From the NCBI RefSeq assembly GCF_007746795.1, contig NZ_CP036343.1, positions 2,717,369 to 2,781,368 on the forward strand: DNA of 64,000 nucleotides. Direction: 5' to 3'. The first letter of the stretch is position 1. Each line of letters begins with the position of its first letter. The stretch comes from Gimesia algae (GTDB lineage Bacteria; Planctomycetota; Planctomycetia; Planctomycetales; Planctomycetaceae). Shown in pieces: positions 18,640 to 28,249 of this stretch. The notes beneath the pieces were generated by a model that saw nothing but the letters and a program-made list of their open reading frames with translations, was not told the DNA's origin and ran no database searches. The translations under genes were made by a program, and so were the position numbers.

Positions 18640-18666
18640 GTCGAACGTGCTCCGTCGGAATCGACA
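18640..18666 (-). promoter_or_regulatory. Candidate ECF42-dependent promoter
   Basis: Reading on the minus strand: TGTCGA (18666-18661), a 17-base spacer, then CGAC (18643-18640), about 83 bases before the ATG at 18557. A TGTCGA -35 with a CGA/TC-type -10 is the motif described for ECF42 sigma factors, and the gene for such a sigma factor lies directly upstream. The same stretch has GTCGA/TCGAC symmetry. Position and motif only; no transcript evidence. Confidence 0.45.
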
Positions 18667-18767
18667 ACCTGATAGAAATATTTTTTTATTTGAGGGAAAA
18701 TAACTTTCCGAAAGGACACATCTTCCTCGTAAGACCAATAAATTCAGTGCCTTACACAAGAAACACC

Positions 18768-20039
18768 TTATTGAGACTGAGCCTGAATCTGCGCCAGTTC
18801 CAGCAGACGTTTTTCCAGGAATCGAGATTCTGCGGTCTGATTCGTCAGGGAGAGTGCCTTCTCATAAGCGGAGCGCGCTGCCTCAATCTGCCCCAGTCGC
18901 CTGCAGAGATCGGCCCGGGCAGCATAGATCAGATGGTACTCTTTGAGATCCCCGCGAGTCAGAATCGCATCAATGAGCTGCAAGCCAGCTTCCGCCCCAT
19001 CACGCATCGCAATCGCCACGGCACGGTTTAATTCGATGATCGGCGTCGGTGTCGCCTGCAGCAACAGATTGTACCAGGATATGATTCGTGACCAGTCCGT
19101 GTCCGCGCCGCGCGGTGCAGCAGCATGGATGGATGCGATTGCCGCCTGAATCGTATAACTGCCCACTTCCCCGGATGCAATCGCCTGCTCTACAAGATCT
19201 GTTCCTTCTCGGATCTTTGCCTGATCCCATAAAGAACGGTCCTGATCTTCCAGTAGAATCAGATCACCGTCAGTAGTCGAACGGGCTTCACGGCGCGACT
19301 CGTGGACCAGCATCAACGCCAGTAAGCCTTTCACTTCCGGGTCATCCAGCAGATCCAGCAGCAGGCGTCCCAGTCGAATTGCTTCTTCCGACAAATCTTT
19401 GCGGGTCAGTGAATCACCTGACGAAGCAGAATATCCTTCGTTGAAAACCAGATACACAACCGTCAATACAGCATCCAGTCGCTCAGGCAGATCTGCCCGG
19501 TTTGGTACAACATAGGGAATGCCCGCATCACGGATCTTCGACTTTCCCCGAACGATCCGCTGCGCCATGGTGGAAGGCGAAGTCAGAAACGCACTCGCGA
19601 TTTCCTCAGTTGATAAGCCACACACTTCGCGTAAAGTCAGTGGAATCTGCACCTGGGGTGCAATCGCCGGGTGGCAGCAGGTGAAAATCAACCGCAGACG
19701 ATCATCTTCGACTTCACTGTCCGACTTGTCGGCATTCAGTCCCGCAATCCCCTCCAGTCGCTGTGCGACTTCAAGTTGTGCCTCATCAAAGCGAACACGC
19801 CGGCGAATATGATCAATGGCTTTAAAACGCCCCGCTGAGACTAGCCATGATCGGGGATTTGCGGGAACTCCATCACGGTGCCATTGTTCTACCGCTGCAG
19901 CAAAGGCTTCATGCATCGCCTCCTCAGCCAGATCGAAATCACCAATCAATCGAATCAATGTCGCGAAGACACGACGTGACTCGGTTCGGTAAACTTCGTC
20001 TACCTTCTCTCGAATTTCTGCAGAGGAAATCTCACTCAT
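18768..20039 (-). CDS. ECF42-type RNA polymerase sigma factor
   Basis: 423 residues, more than twice a minimal ECF sigma. Region 2 is about 15-85 (VFATLIRLIGDFDLAEEAMH ... RSWLVSAGRFKAIDHIRRR) and region 4 about 115-185 (IPLTLREVCGLSTEEIASAF, then LTSPSTMAQRIVRGKSKI). A long C-terminal domain follows (DUF6596/TPR-like), with the recognisable FNEGYSASSGD and LLEDQDRSLWD boxes and a final TPR-like helical region. That extension is the defining trait of ECF42, which lacks a classical anti-sigma factor and is encoded beside DGPF genes, exactly as here. It probably directs transcription of the downstream train. Confidence 0.93.
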   Translation of the reverse strand: MSEISSAEIREKVDEVYRTESRRVFATLIRLIGDFDLAEEAMHEAFAAAVEQWHRDGVPANPRSWLVSAGRFKAIDHIRRRVRFDEAQLEVAQRLEGIAGLNADKSDSEVEDDRLRLIFTCCHPAIAPQVQIPLTLREVCGLSTEEIASAFLTSPSTMAQRIVRGKSKIRDAGIPYVVPNRADLPERLDAVLTVVYLVFNEGYSASSGDSLTRKDLSEEAIRLGRLLLDLLDDPEVKGLLALMLVHESRREARSTTDGDLILLEDQDRSLWDQAKIREGTDLVEQAIASGEVGSYTIQAAIASIHAAAPRGADTDWSRIISWYNLLLQATPTPIIELNRAVAIAMRDGAEAGLQLIDAILTRGDLKEYHLIYAARADLCRRLGQIEAARSAYEKALSLTNQTAESRFLEKRLLELAQIQAQSQ

Positions 20040-20122
20040 CTGACTTCTTCTTTTATCTCAGACGGAAACAATGTGCTTCAGCGATCTACATGTAAATACC
20101 GGTCAGGAAAGACAGACCGGCT

Positions 20123-20983
20123 CTATTTTCCTTTAATGATCTTACTCAAAATAGGATGATTATCCCGAATGTGATAGGACAATGCCTTGCGGGCTGCACG
20201 CCAGTCCTTCTTGATCAAAGCTGTCAGAATGGCACGATGCTGCCTGACCGTTTCGATGGCTGTTTCCCGGTCCTGATCCTCCCAGTCAAACAGGATATCA
20301 TAGTACCTGCCCTGTCGCTGAAAAAAATCCTTGATGTAGTAATTGCCCGCTTTTTCAATCAGATATTCATGTAAAGAATTATCGATCTGAACGGCTTCTT
20401 TCGCTGACTGAGGAACTCTATTCCCATCCAGAATCTTCTGTAGATCTTCTTCTTTAAGATGAGGTTTCGCCAGCTCCAGTGCTTTGAGTTCCAGCAGTTC
20501 CCGCACTTCCAGAAATGCCTGCATGTCTTCCTGGCGAAACGGCCGAAGTCGCCAGCCACGCCGTGGAATATGATCCAGGATACCGGTCCCCGCCAGGCGA
20601 TTTAAGATAATCCGCAGCGAAGAACGACTGATCTTGTATCGGCGCGCCGTCACTTCTTCACGGATATCGATTGGCTCTCCCTTCAGACTGAGCTTCACAA
20701 AATCATTTGTGATCACTTCAAACATGTCTGCCGGCGGTTCGGGTAACGCGGAGCTCTGTCCCTGTTTGAGAGGCTTAATCTGCGAAGCGTTTCGAACCAG
20801 TCTGCGGTTTGCCCCTTTCTGCAGCAATCCTTCTTCAACCAGTTCTGCCAAGGCGATTCGAACCGGCGAGAAACTGACCTGGTAATGTTCCGCCAGCGAT
20901 TCCAGAGTCAGTTGGGCCGGCAGTTCCTGACCGCTCCGTAAGCGAATTTCCAGATCATTCTTGATGTAGTTCTTGAGAGACAT
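20123..20983 (-). CDS. GntR-family regulator with two winged-helix domains and an FCD domain
   Basis: 286 residues. The first winged helix is about residues 5-65 (LTLESLAEHYQVSFSPVRIA, LAELVEEGLLQKGANRRL). A linker leads to a second one at about 85-150 (IDIREEVTARRYKISRSSLR, IILNRLAGTGILDHIPRRGW). The C-terminal helical FCD-type ligand domain is about 160-280 (ELLELKALELAKPHLKEEDL). Ordinary FadR-type regulators have one DNA-binding head; two in one chain is unusual and suggests a longer or bipartite operator. Its gene ends 84 bases before the sigma factor gene on the same strand, so the two may be co-transcribed. The effector is unknown. Confidence 0.83.
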   Translation of the reverse strand: MSLKNYIKNDLEIRLRSGQELPAQLTLESLAEHYQVSFSPVRIALAELVEEGLLQKGANRRLVRNASQIKPLKQGQSSALPEPPADMFEVITNDFVKLSLKGEPIDIREEVTARRYKISRSSLRIILNRLAGTGILDHIPRRGWRLRPFRQEDMQAFLEVRELLELKALELAKPHLKEEDLQKILDGNRVPQSAKEAVQIDNSLHEYLIEKAGNYYIKDFFQRQGRYYDILFDWEDQDRETAIETVRQHRAILTALIKKDWRAARKALSYHIRDNHPILSKIIKGK

Positions 20984-21172
20984 GACGCGATTCTGAGACC
21001 AACGGTCTTCGTAGTGAAGTGCTTAAATCCAAGGAAGAATCAGTAAACCAGAGGCGAAAGAATACAGGTTCTCCATCCAATCCAGTTTACAATTCACACT
21101 TCGCGTATGAAAGCCTACACCTTCAGAAAAGCATAAAACACTCTCTCACAGCTCTTACGACAGTACACTCGA

Positions 21173-22543
21173 CTACACGCCCAGCTCATCCCAGGGACCG
21201 GTGATCGCAAACGTCGCTCCGGGATCATGAATGTTGACAAACAGCCATTCCCCATCCGGACTGAAGCAGGCCCCCGCCCATTCACCGCCACTGAAATTTC
21301 CTTCCAGTGAACCGCGCTGACCAGGCTTCAACTGAATATTATTGACGGCGACGGTCTTCAATTCTCCCTTGCGCGAAAGGGCATGCAGACGCAGAGGTTT
21401 CAGATCAGCGTCTTCACACAGGATCAATCCGCCACGAGGACTGACTGTCAAATTGTCCGGACTGTCGAGGATCTCATGACTCGGCGATTGAAATACCAGT
21501 TCCAGGGTATGATCCTGAGGTGAGTAGGACCAGACCTGCCCCAGACCAGCTTCACCACCATTGGTGCAGTTAAAGTACACGACTCCATCGCCAAACCAGC
21601 AGCCTTCCAGGCGACCAAACGTCGTTGCCCCCTTGGCTTTTCCCTGTGAATAAACCCCGAGTCCGTCTTCTTTGCCTGGTGTATTGCGGCGCTGGGGATC
21701 TTCAATATCAACCCACTCTGCTTCATAACGCATGCCACTTCTGGCACCGGTTCGCAAATCATCTTTGCCTTTGATCTTAATCATCTGCAAGCGGCCCCCT
21801 TTTGTCAGGACCTCCGGTTCGTTCGGCAGGAATCGATAAAAACCGGCGGTATCGCGGTCCTCAGTTTCGTAGATCGTCCCATCAGCGGGATCAATGGCCA
21901 GCGCTTCATGGACGAAACGGCCCAAAGCCTGCAGAGGTTCCACAGAAGCCTTCCCTTCGGCGGGAACTTCGAAGACCCAGCCATGATGTTTTTCATGCTC
22001 GTACTGAATGTCACGGAAACTTTCTTTCGGACCGATCACCGTTTCCTCGCAGGAGAGCCAGGTCCCCCAGGGAGTCGGGCCGCCGGCACAGTTCTGTACG
22101 GTACCTGCCAGACTCGTCCAACTCCTCAACCATTTCCCCGATTTGACATTGAACTGCAGATTGGCACAACCGCCGCCTGCCTTGGGATCAAACGTCAGCT
22201 CAGCGGGACCAAAGCTTTTCGAACCCTTAATTTCGTGATTACGACACAGCGTCACCACATCGCCAGTCTGGGAAATCACCCCCATCCCATCGTGTCCCTC
22301 CGGTGTAATCACACCATCTGACATCACATCACCTACCCAGCCAAATGACTGGTAGCGAAAACCTTCCGGCAGTTTTAACAGAGGCAAACCGGTGGCATCA
22401 TCCCGGACCGGGTTGAGACCGGAATCATTTTTCTCAAGCCCTTTGGCTTCGACCGTAGACAGAAAACGGGAAAAGACAGTTCCTGCAGCCGGAGCTGTAA
22501 TAGCTGTTTTTAAAAATTGACGCCGCGATGAGGATGTGCGCAC
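21173..22543 (-). CDS. PhoX-like (DUF839) secreted protein
   Basis: 456 residues, beginning at GTG 22543, which has AGAGGG six bases upstream; no upstream ATG is better. The N-terminus has a twin-arginine signal (SSRRQFLKTAITAPAAG). The body matches the PhoX beta-propeller family: GMGVISQTGDVVTLCRNHE, NCAGGPTPWGTWLSCEE, HGWVFEVPAEGKASVEP, LGRFVHEALAIDPADGTIYE and TEDRDTAGFYRF. PhoX enzymes are calcium/iron-dependent alkaline phosphatases exported folded through Tat, although many DUF839 members are uncharacterised and planctomycetes encode several. No pho box is evident. It is a single gene. Confidence 0.85.
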   Translation of the reverse strand: MRTSSSRRQFLKTAITAPAAGTVFSRFLSTVEAKGLEKNDSGLNPVRDDATGLPLLKLPEGFRYQSFGWVGDVMSDGVITPEGHDGMGVISQTGDVVTLCRNHEIKGSKSFGPAELTFDPKAGGGCANLQFNVKSGKWLRSWTSLAGTVQNCAGGPTPWGTWLSCEETVIGPKESFRDIQYEHEKHHGWVFEVPAEGKASVEPLQALGRFVHEALAIDPADGTIYETEDRDTAGFYRFLPNEPEVLTKGGRLQMIKIKGKDDLRTGARSGMRYEAEWVDIEDPQRRNTPGKEDGLGVYSQGKAKGATTFGRLEGCWFGDGVVYFNCTNGGEAGLGQVWSYSPQDHTLELVFQSPSHEILDSPDNLTVSPRGGLILCEDADLKPLRLHALSRKGELKTVAVNNIQLKPGQRGSLEGNFSGGEWAGACFSPDGEWLFVNIHDPGATFAITGPWDELGV

Positions 22544-23301
22544 GAGTCCCTCTGTGAAATTAGAAAGCAGGACATTGTGTCAGGTTGTGGTTCCGACCAT
22601 AGAACCCGGGAATGAACTGGCACTTTTGCAAAATAATACAAGGTATTATTAAGTTTTGATGAACAAACAATGAAGATCCCTAAATCAGATCTTCTTATTC
22701 CCGCAACAATGGCTATTTTGGACAAGCGACGACCGAATCGATGGTTCCCTCTCCTGTGTTGAAAATGATCACTTTAGCTCAATTTCAGCTGAAAATATTC
22801 AACTTGACCTGCTCCTTGCTTCCAGCATACTTCCCTTGTTATGCGTCGCGCGCGTTGACCGTTTTTTCTCAAAGTGAGAATGCATCCATGCCTGTTGTTT
22901 TTTTCACTATCAAAGTCCCTGAAAATAAGGCCATTTCACAATAGCTGCTCTCATTAGTCAGCATCCATTCACCCTGTTTATGTCTATTTTGAACCACATT
23001 CAGCCTCTTTCAGTACCATGTTTACGCTTTAACACGCCCTAGTTTACGCCAGCACGACGACAATGTGGCACTTACTTCAGCCAACCGGCCTGTACTCCTT
23101 TAGAATTCCAATCCTCTGTCTGCGGGGAGAGGACTCAGGTGTTTGCTGAGCAGCACATTGGCATCCCATGTATTTCCAGCCCCGGGATATCCGCGTTATT
23201 TTATCAGTTGCGCAGCAGCCAGCAGAGATGAAAAACCGGCAGTACCATCAGATAGCAAAGCCACCAATGCCTGCGAGCAACCTGCTGGAAAGGCCGCTTG
23301 T
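22544..23301. other. Long intergenic region, nothing firmly recognised
   Basis: This is a 758-base gap between the PhoX-like gene and the MCE gene. It holds the promoter side of the PhoX-like gene and the 3' flank of the Mla operon. Short open frames exist on both strands, but none has a ribosome site together with a plausible protein. No copy of the dispersed repeat, tRNA or known RNA fold was found. Confidence 0.45.
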
Positions 23302-24462
23302 CTAGGGGCCTTTCGACGAAGGAAATGAGAACCCGGACTGACGGACCCGCGAAGGTTGCTGTTGGGGTTGATCCCCGGCATCTTTCAGTCCCGAACTTCC
23401 TTTCATGGCACCACTCACACCCAGCACTTCCGGATGGCGGGCAATCTTATCGCTGAAGACTCGAATATCCCGTGCGATCGGCTCCAGGTTATTCAACAAT
23501 ACCGTCAGTGAACTGGCGGAACGGTTCATATTCCGATAGAGCTCCGGATCCGACATGAATTTTTTCAGCGAGCCATCTCCCTCGTTCAATGCCCGAGAGA
23601 ACGAGTTCAGTTCTGCCAGAATCGCATCCAGCCGTGATAAACTGCGATCCATCTTGATGACCATTGACTGGCTGTGTTTTGCCAGCGGGTCGGTCACCTG
23701 TGAAAGATTATCCAGGTTCTGCCCGGCCTTCTGAACTGCGATTTCGACTGAGGCAATCGTGCGTTGTGTGCTTTCAATCATTGCCGGCATGGCAGCCATC
23801 GAACGTTTCAGGTTTTCCTGCTGTACTGGGTCAGCCACCAGCTGGTTCACGCTGGTCATCATCTGATTCATCTTACGCATCGCCAGTGAGAACTCTTCCA
23901 GGGAGGTCGCTGTGCGTTCAATAACCACGTCCAGATTGCCCTCTTTGGTCTCCATCAGACGATTCATATTACTCGCTACTTTTTCCCATTCCTGGCTGGT
24001 CGTGGAAAAAGCATCAAGGGTTTTGGTCACCTGCTGTTCCATGCGATGCACAATCTCCATCGGATCGCTGGACTCACGTCCCACCAGTCGGTCCCCCGGA
24101 TTCAGGAAATCAGCGCTGACGCCGGGCTCGATCACAATTTTCGAGTCTCCCATAATCGAACTGACGATCTGCGGTCTGGCGTCTTTGCGCAGATGCTGTG
24201 ACTCGCCGATATTCACCAGCAGCATGACTCCCGGTTTACTGTCACTGGTGATAATTTTATCCACTTCACCAATCCGAATTCCGTGCCGCACGACAGGCGT
24301 GCCACGATGCACGCCCGAAATCGATTCGAACCTCATGGCAATCGTGTATTTTTTCTTCCACAGTGTTTCCAGTTGGCCAAACTGAAAGATCATCCCGGCA
24401 CCGGTGATCATTGCGGAAATCACAAACAGTCCTACGCGAAATTGAATCTGGCGGTCCGTCAT
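23302..24462 (-). CDS. MCE/MlaD-family lipid-binding protein
   Basis: 386 residues, with GAGGT before the ATG. One N-terminal membrane helix (about 8-28, VGLFVISAMITGAGMIFQFG) is followed by the MCE domain, about 38-115 (YTIAMRFESISGVHRGTPVV, then GIRIGEVDKIITSDSK, ending IVIEPG). A long helical region, about 140-345, follows and a proline/glutamine-rich tail. MlaD forms a periplasmic hexamer that passes phospholipid between the inner-membrane transporter and the outer membrane. The helical part may form a tube or coiled coil longer than in E. coli MlaD (183 residues). It is last in the operon after the permease and ATPase genes. Confidence 0.88.
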   Translation of the reverse strand: MTDRQIQFRVGLFVISAMITGAGMIFQFGQLETLWKKKYTIAMRFESISGVHRGTPVVRHGIRIGEVDKIITSDSKPGVMLLVNIGESQHLRKDARPQIVSSIMGDSKIVIEPGVSADFLNPGDRLVGRESSDPMEIVHRMEQQVTKTLDAFSTTSQEWEKVASNMNRLMETKEGNLDVVIERTATSLEEFSLAMRKMNQMMTSVNQLVADPVQQENLKRSMAAMPAMIESTQRTIASVEIAVQKAGQNLDNLSQVTDPLAKHSQSMVIKMDRSLSRLDAILAELNSFSRALNEGDGSLKKFMSDPELYRNMNRSASSLTVLLNNLEPIARDIRVFSDKIARHPEVLGVSGAMKGSSGLKDAGDQPQQQPSRVRQSGFSFPSSKGP

Positions 24463-24552
24463 AAATAACCTCTATCTCGATCTCATCCTTGAGATCAATT
24501 ACTCTGATCTGAATTTAAAAAGATTCTTTTATCTGTCTCGTAACGAAACGGT

Positions 24553-25368
24553 TCAGCTGGCTTCTGCCATTTCCCGTATCCGGTCTCCGGCTTCGCCATG
24601 CACAAACTGGTGCACTCGTGGTAAGTCACACTGAAATGCTTCCTCTGCCGTACCTTCAAAGACAATCTGTTCCTCGGTTGGATGCAATCGCGCCAGTGGA
24701 TAAAGCATAATGATCCGGTCTGCCACTTTTTTCACAGTACTCATGTCGTGCGTCACTACGATACTGGTAACCGGACGACTGGCGCGTGTCTGCAGTATCA
24801 GTTCGTTAATCACATCGGTCATCACCGGGTCGAGCCCCGTGGTTGGTTCGTCGTACAGCATGACTTCAGGAGTCATCGCCAAAGCCCGTGCCAGACCCAC
24901 TCGTTTCTTCATCCCTCCGGAAAGCTGAGCTGGTTTTTTCTGACTGATACTTTCTGACAGCCCCACTTCCCTCAACCGTTCCAGTACGATCTGATCAATC
25001 TCTTCCGTTTTTAATCGCGTATTCTGTTTCAATCCGAAGGCGACATTTTCGTAAACGGAGAGGCTGTCAAATAATGCAGCCCCCTGAAACAGATAGCCGA
25101 TACGCAAACGGTCACGATGCAGTTCACGCGGACTGCGATCCGTGATCGAGCGACCATTCCACAGGACATCGCCCTGGGAAGGCTGCAGCAGATTCATGAC
25201 CATTTTCATGGTCACGCTCTTGCCACATCCACTCTCGCCGATCACGACCAGCGTTTCGCCGCGACGCACTCCAAACGAAATATCGCGCAACACCTGTTGT
25301 GTCCCGAACTGGCGGGAAACATTCCGCAGTTCTATCACATATTCATCGTTGGCGGTTCGGTCATTCAT
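24553..25368 (-). CDS. mlaF: MlaF-like ABC transporter ATPase
   Basis: 271 residues with all ABC motifs: Walker A GESGCGKS (about 40-47), Q-loop [18 protein letters not shown], signature [16 protein letters not shown] and Walker [14 protein letters not shown], then the switch His in VVTHD. '[11 protein letters not shown]' and the downstream INELILQTR are those of the MlaF/Ttg2A subfamily, which powers lipid transport with MlaE and MlaD. It lies between the permease and MCE genes on the same strand with gaps of 34 and 90 bases. Confidence 0.92.
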   Translation of the reverse strand: MNDRTANDEYVIELRNVSRQFGTQQVLRDISFGVRRGETLVVIGESGCGKSVTMKMVMNLLQPSQGDVLWNGRSITDRSPRELHRDRLRIGYLFQGAALFDSLSVYENVAFGLKQNTRLKTEEIDQIVLERLREVGLSESISQKKPAQLSGGMKKRVGLARALAMTPEVMLYDEPTTGLDPVMTDVINELILQTRASRPVTSIVVTHDMSTVKKVADRIIMLYPLARLHPTEEQIVFEGTAEEAFQCDLPRVHQFVHGEAGDRIREMAEAS

Positions 25369-25402
25369 TACATTTTTTTCTGTTCAAATTCGAACGGATA
25401 CG

Positions 25403-26245
25403 TTACCTGAGAACACCCGGATAAACGGTCTGCATAAAGTGATAGAAGTTCACAATTGTGACTCCGAGCAGGAAGTCCAGAATCATGATTACAATAAAGG
25501 AATACACAAACGCTTCGGTCGCCGCCTTACCCACACCCTCAGCACCCGCACCACAGTGAAAGCCTCGGTGACAGGAAATCAGCGAAATCGCAGCACCAAA
25601 AAAGAAACTTTTGAAAATCCCTCCCATCACATCGTAGGCATATACAAACTGTTCGGAATAATGCCAGTAATAAAACGAATCCACGCCCAGGATCTGTGTG
25701 CTGAAAAACCAGCCTCCCAGAATCCCGACCGCGTCGGCAATAATCGTTAAGAGAGGAATCAGTAAACAGCAGGAAAGAAACCGGGGGACAACCAGATAGT
25801 GAATCGGGTCCGCACCCAGTGCCCGCAAAGCATCGATCTGTTCGGTCACCCGCATCGTTCCCAGTTCTGCGGACATGGAAGTTCCCACACGACCGGCCAG
25901 CATGATCGCTGCCAGCACCGGTCCCAGTTCTTCCACCAGCGAAATGGCAATCACGGCACCAATCTGGTTTTCCATATGCATTAATTTAAACTGATCATAC
26001 GACTGGACTGCCAGCACCATGCCGATGAACCCACCGGTAATCAGAATCACCGGGATACTCTGAATACCGATATGGTACATGCACGACCAGAGATTGCTCC
26101 GGGGAGGCAGCCGGGTAATGATCCAGCCCAGCATCTCCCAGCCAAAGAGAAACAGATCACCCAGCAGGCAGACAGTATTAATAACTCCGCGTCCCAGAGC
26201 ATGAATCAGGGTGTCTCGAGGGACTGTAGGAGAAGCAGATGACAT
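25403..26245 (-). CDS. mlaE: MlaE-like ABC transporter permease
   Basis: 280 residues with five to six membrane segments. The family signature is clear: [20 protein letters not shown], then [40 protein letters not shown] and the proline-bearing [16 protein letters not shown]. The '[14 protein letters not shown]' loop is the coupling helix that contacts MlaF. It is first in a three-gene operon (permease, ATPase, MCE protein) for trafficking glycerophospholipid between the membranes. The direction of transport cannot be told from sequence. No MlaB or MlaC genes follow. Confidence 0.92.
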   Translation of the reverse strand: MSSASPTVPRDTLIHALGRGVINTVCLLGDLFLFGWEMLGWIITRLPPRSNLWSCMYHIGIQSIPVILITGGFIGMVLAVQSYDQFKLMHMENQIGAVIAISLVEELGPVLAAIMLAGRVGTSMSAELGTMRVTEQIDALRALGADPIHYLVVPRFLSCCLLIPLLTIIADAVGILGGWFFSTQILGVDSFYYWHYSEQFVYAYDVMGGIFKSFFFGAAISLISCHRGFHCGAGAEGVGKAATEAFVYSFIVIMILDFLLGVTIVNFYHFMQTVYPGVLR

Positions 26246-26607
26246 TAATTCTTTCCAGTTCAGACTTTACTATATCCATTAATAGAAGCTTCCGCGGGCG
26301 GCAGGTTAATGGATTTTCGGATTTGAATCGAGACCATTTCTACGGTGCCGGCTCAAATCGGCCCCTGGGGGATTTTCTAAGCAGAAGGGCACATTTTTTG
26401 TATTGACTCTTTCCGTACGACCTTTTCTCCTGATAAAATGCATCAAGATCAGTTGAATTGATAAATTGGGGTGTATCTCCAAGTCACATATTGATTTAAT
26501 GCACGTCGGTCACTCCCGAAACTGGTCAAACGGATCGATCAACTTCGATGTGCTACCCACTTTGACACCAAATCCGATGAACAACCGAGAAAGTAAGGAT
26601 AGGTAAA
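26246..26607. promoter_or_regulatory. Divergent intergenic region of the Mla operon and LRR gene
   Basis: These 362 bases hold the start regions of two divergent units. No operator symmetry, repeat copy or RNA was recognised. Promoters for both directions should lie here, but none stands out by consensus. Confidence 0.35.
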
Positions 26608-27378
26608 ATGAGATTTTTTTCTGTCGCGCTGATTTCCGTTATCTCTTTTAGTCAGGTTGCTCCCCTGTCAGCCGAGGATAAAAAAGCCAATCCCGCCTCT
26701 GAACAGGCCAAAGCCAAAGTCATCGCCGCGGGAGGATCCGTTCTGGAACTGGCACAGAATGATGACCGACTCGAAATCGCCTTTCACCTGTCAGACCAGA
26801 AAATCACTGATGAGACCCTCAAAACCCTCGCGGGACTCTCGAAAGTCGCTTCACTCAACCTGCGTGGCACAGAAGTGACATCCGCCGGTCTGGTACAGCT
26901 CCAGGGGCTGAAAGATCTGACCCATTTGCACCTGGAAAAAACCAAGGTCAACGATGCCGGCCTTAAACACCTGCAGCAACTCCCCAATCTGGAATATCTG
27001 AATCTGTATGGCGATGACATCACAGACGCTGGTCTTTCCCAGCTGAGCTCACTGAAAAAACTAAAACGACTTTACGTCTGGCAGACAAAAGTCACCCGTC
27101 CCGCGGGACTGGCGCTGCAGGAACAGATTACTGGTCTGGAAGTCATCGGTTTGCCCGAAGAGCCCAAACCGGTAGCAGCCGAAAAACCAGAACTCCCCAA
27201 ACCGGCAGAAAAGAAACCGGAAGCGAAAAAGACCGCTGAGAAAAAACCAGAGCCCAAAAAAGAAAAGAAACCAGACCCCAAGCCTGCTAAGAAGAAAGCA
27301 GAAAAGAAACCCGCTGAAAAGCCAGCAGAAAAGAAAGAGGCTGCCAAACAGCCAGAGAAAAAAGAAAAAAACAAGTGA
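26608..27378 (+). CDS. Secreted leucine-rich-repeat protein with Lys/Pro/Glu-rich tail
   Basis: 256 residues. A signal peptide (FFSVALISVISFSQVAPLSA) is followed by about four LRRs of about 24 residues between residues 60 and 185, of the planctomycete 'L-x-x-L-x-x-L-x-x-L-x-L-x-x-T-x-V-x-D-A-G-L' type: LSKVASLNLRGTEVTSAGL, LKDLTHLHLEKTKVNDAGL, LPNLEYLNLYGDDITDAGL. The last 65 residues are low complexity with repeated KPAEKK/KPEPKK units. The LRRs suggest protein binding in the periplasm or on the cell surface; the basic tail may bind polyanions or nucleic acid (inference). A clear terminator follows. Confidence 0.8.
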   Translation: MRFFSVALISVISFSQVAPLSAEDKKANPASEQAKAKVIAAGGSVLELAQNDDRLEIAFHLSDQKITDETLKTLAGLSKVASLNLRGTEVTSAGLVQLQGLKDLTHLHLEKTKVNDAGLKHLQQLPNLEYLNLYGDDITDAGLSQLSSLKKLKRLYVWQTKVTRPAGLALQEQITGLEVIGLPEEPKPVAAEKPELPKPAEKKPEAKKTAEKKPEPKKEKKPDPKPAKKKAEKKPAEKPAEKKEAAKQPEKKEKNK

Positions 27379-27400
27379 TCCGGATCGAATAACAGATTAA

Positions 27401-27432
27401 AACGCAGGGCTGTCACAGTCCTGCGTTTTTTT
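27401..27432 (+). terminator. Rho-independent terminator of the LRR gene
   Basis: AACGCAGG pairs with CCTGCGTT across a short loop (GCTGTCACAGT region), followed directly by a run of seven T. It lies 23 bases after the LRR stop codon. Confidence 0.85.
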
Positions 27433-27464
27433 ACTTACTGATGAAGAGTCGCTCACTTTCCCAG

Positions 27465-27551
27465 AGCGCATCACATTTAACTATAGTATCACACAATCTA
27501 CTATACTCGGTCCAAATGGTCCTGGAGACGCTACAGTAAAACTGGAGACAG
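27465..27551 (+). repeat. Dispersed intergenic repeat, copy B
   Basis: It has the same orientation as copy A: AGCGCATCACATTTAACTAT at the left and CTGGAGACGCTACAGTAAAA at the right, with TCCAAATGG in the middle. The left arm has decayed (AGTATCACAC for AGCGTCTC), so this copy cannot form the full outer stem. It lies between the LRR terminator and the SRPBCC gene. Confidence 0.78.
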
Positions 27552-27706
27552 TCCAGAGGCTGTCTTTCTGACCTGAACAGCCGACTGGACACTGATTCGT
27601 GTCCCACCAGTTTGCGTAAAATCTCATCAATCCAGTTACAAACGTGATCACTCTGGCAGTAAAAGCATGTTACAATGCTGCGTGAGCTACGACTGGAAAT
27701 TCACCA

Positions 27707-28246
27707 TTGAACAGTGTGATCGACTTCAAATTAAAATCACATAAAAACAAGTCAGAACCGACCGGGGAGAGAGCGCCTTTGGAAATCGCACACCATCAGG
27801 AGATTATTGCTCCCGTCGAAGTCGTATTCAGCTACCTGAATGACGATGAAAAAATGAAACTCTGGATGCAAGGCCTGGAATCGATTGAATATCCCAAGGG
27901 GAAAAAACCGGGATATAAAGTCGGGGCAAAATTCATCCATACGATTAAAGAAGGTCTGAATACACAAAGGTATAAGGGAATTGTCACTGTATACGAACCA
28001 CCCACACTGCTCGCTGTAAAACTGGCCCACCCTGCACATCGGATCGAAGTCACTTATGAATTAACTTCGCTCGGCAGAAAAACGAAACTGGACTATCACT
28101 GCGAGTTGGAGTTCGCCTCATTTTACTACCGCTGCATGGGTCTCTTATTCAGCTGGTTCACGAAGCGGATCCTGAAATCACAGGTGGCAAAGCTGAAGGA
28201 ACTGGCGGAGCAGGAATCGGTCCGACGTGCCCCGCCGGTGAAATGA
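27707..28246 (+). CDS. SRPBCC (START-like) superfamily protein
   Basis: 179 residues from TTG 27707, with GGAAA about 8 bases before it; a GTG at 27716 is the alternative start. After a 25-residue basic leader the protein has HHQEIIAPVEVVFSYLNDDE and MKLWMQGLESIEY, then GYKVGAKFIHTIKEG and TYELTSLGRKTKLDYHCELE: the helix-grip pattern of polyketide-cyclase/START-like proteins that hold hydrophobic ligands. It is about 35 residues longer than the domain itself. Ligand unknown. It is convergent with the WD40 gene, whose end lies 3 bases away. Confidence 0.7.
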   Translation: MNSVIDFKLKSHKNKSEPTGERAPLEIAHHQEIIAPVEVVFSYLNDDEKMKLWMQGLESIEYPKGKKPGYKVGAKFIHTIKEGLNTQRYKGIVTVYEPPTLLAVKLAHPAHRIEVTYELTSLGRKTKLDYHCELEFASFYYRCMGLLFSWFTKRILKSQVAKLKELAEQESVRRAPPVK

Positions 28247-28249
28247 CCG

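Noticed and set aside
23107..23381. Minus-strand frames just after the MCE gene, including one reading GYPGAGNTWDANVLLSKH
   Set aside because: They look briefly protein-like, but stops separate them from the MCE gene and no start with a ribosome site is present. At most a decayed 3' extension; not listed.
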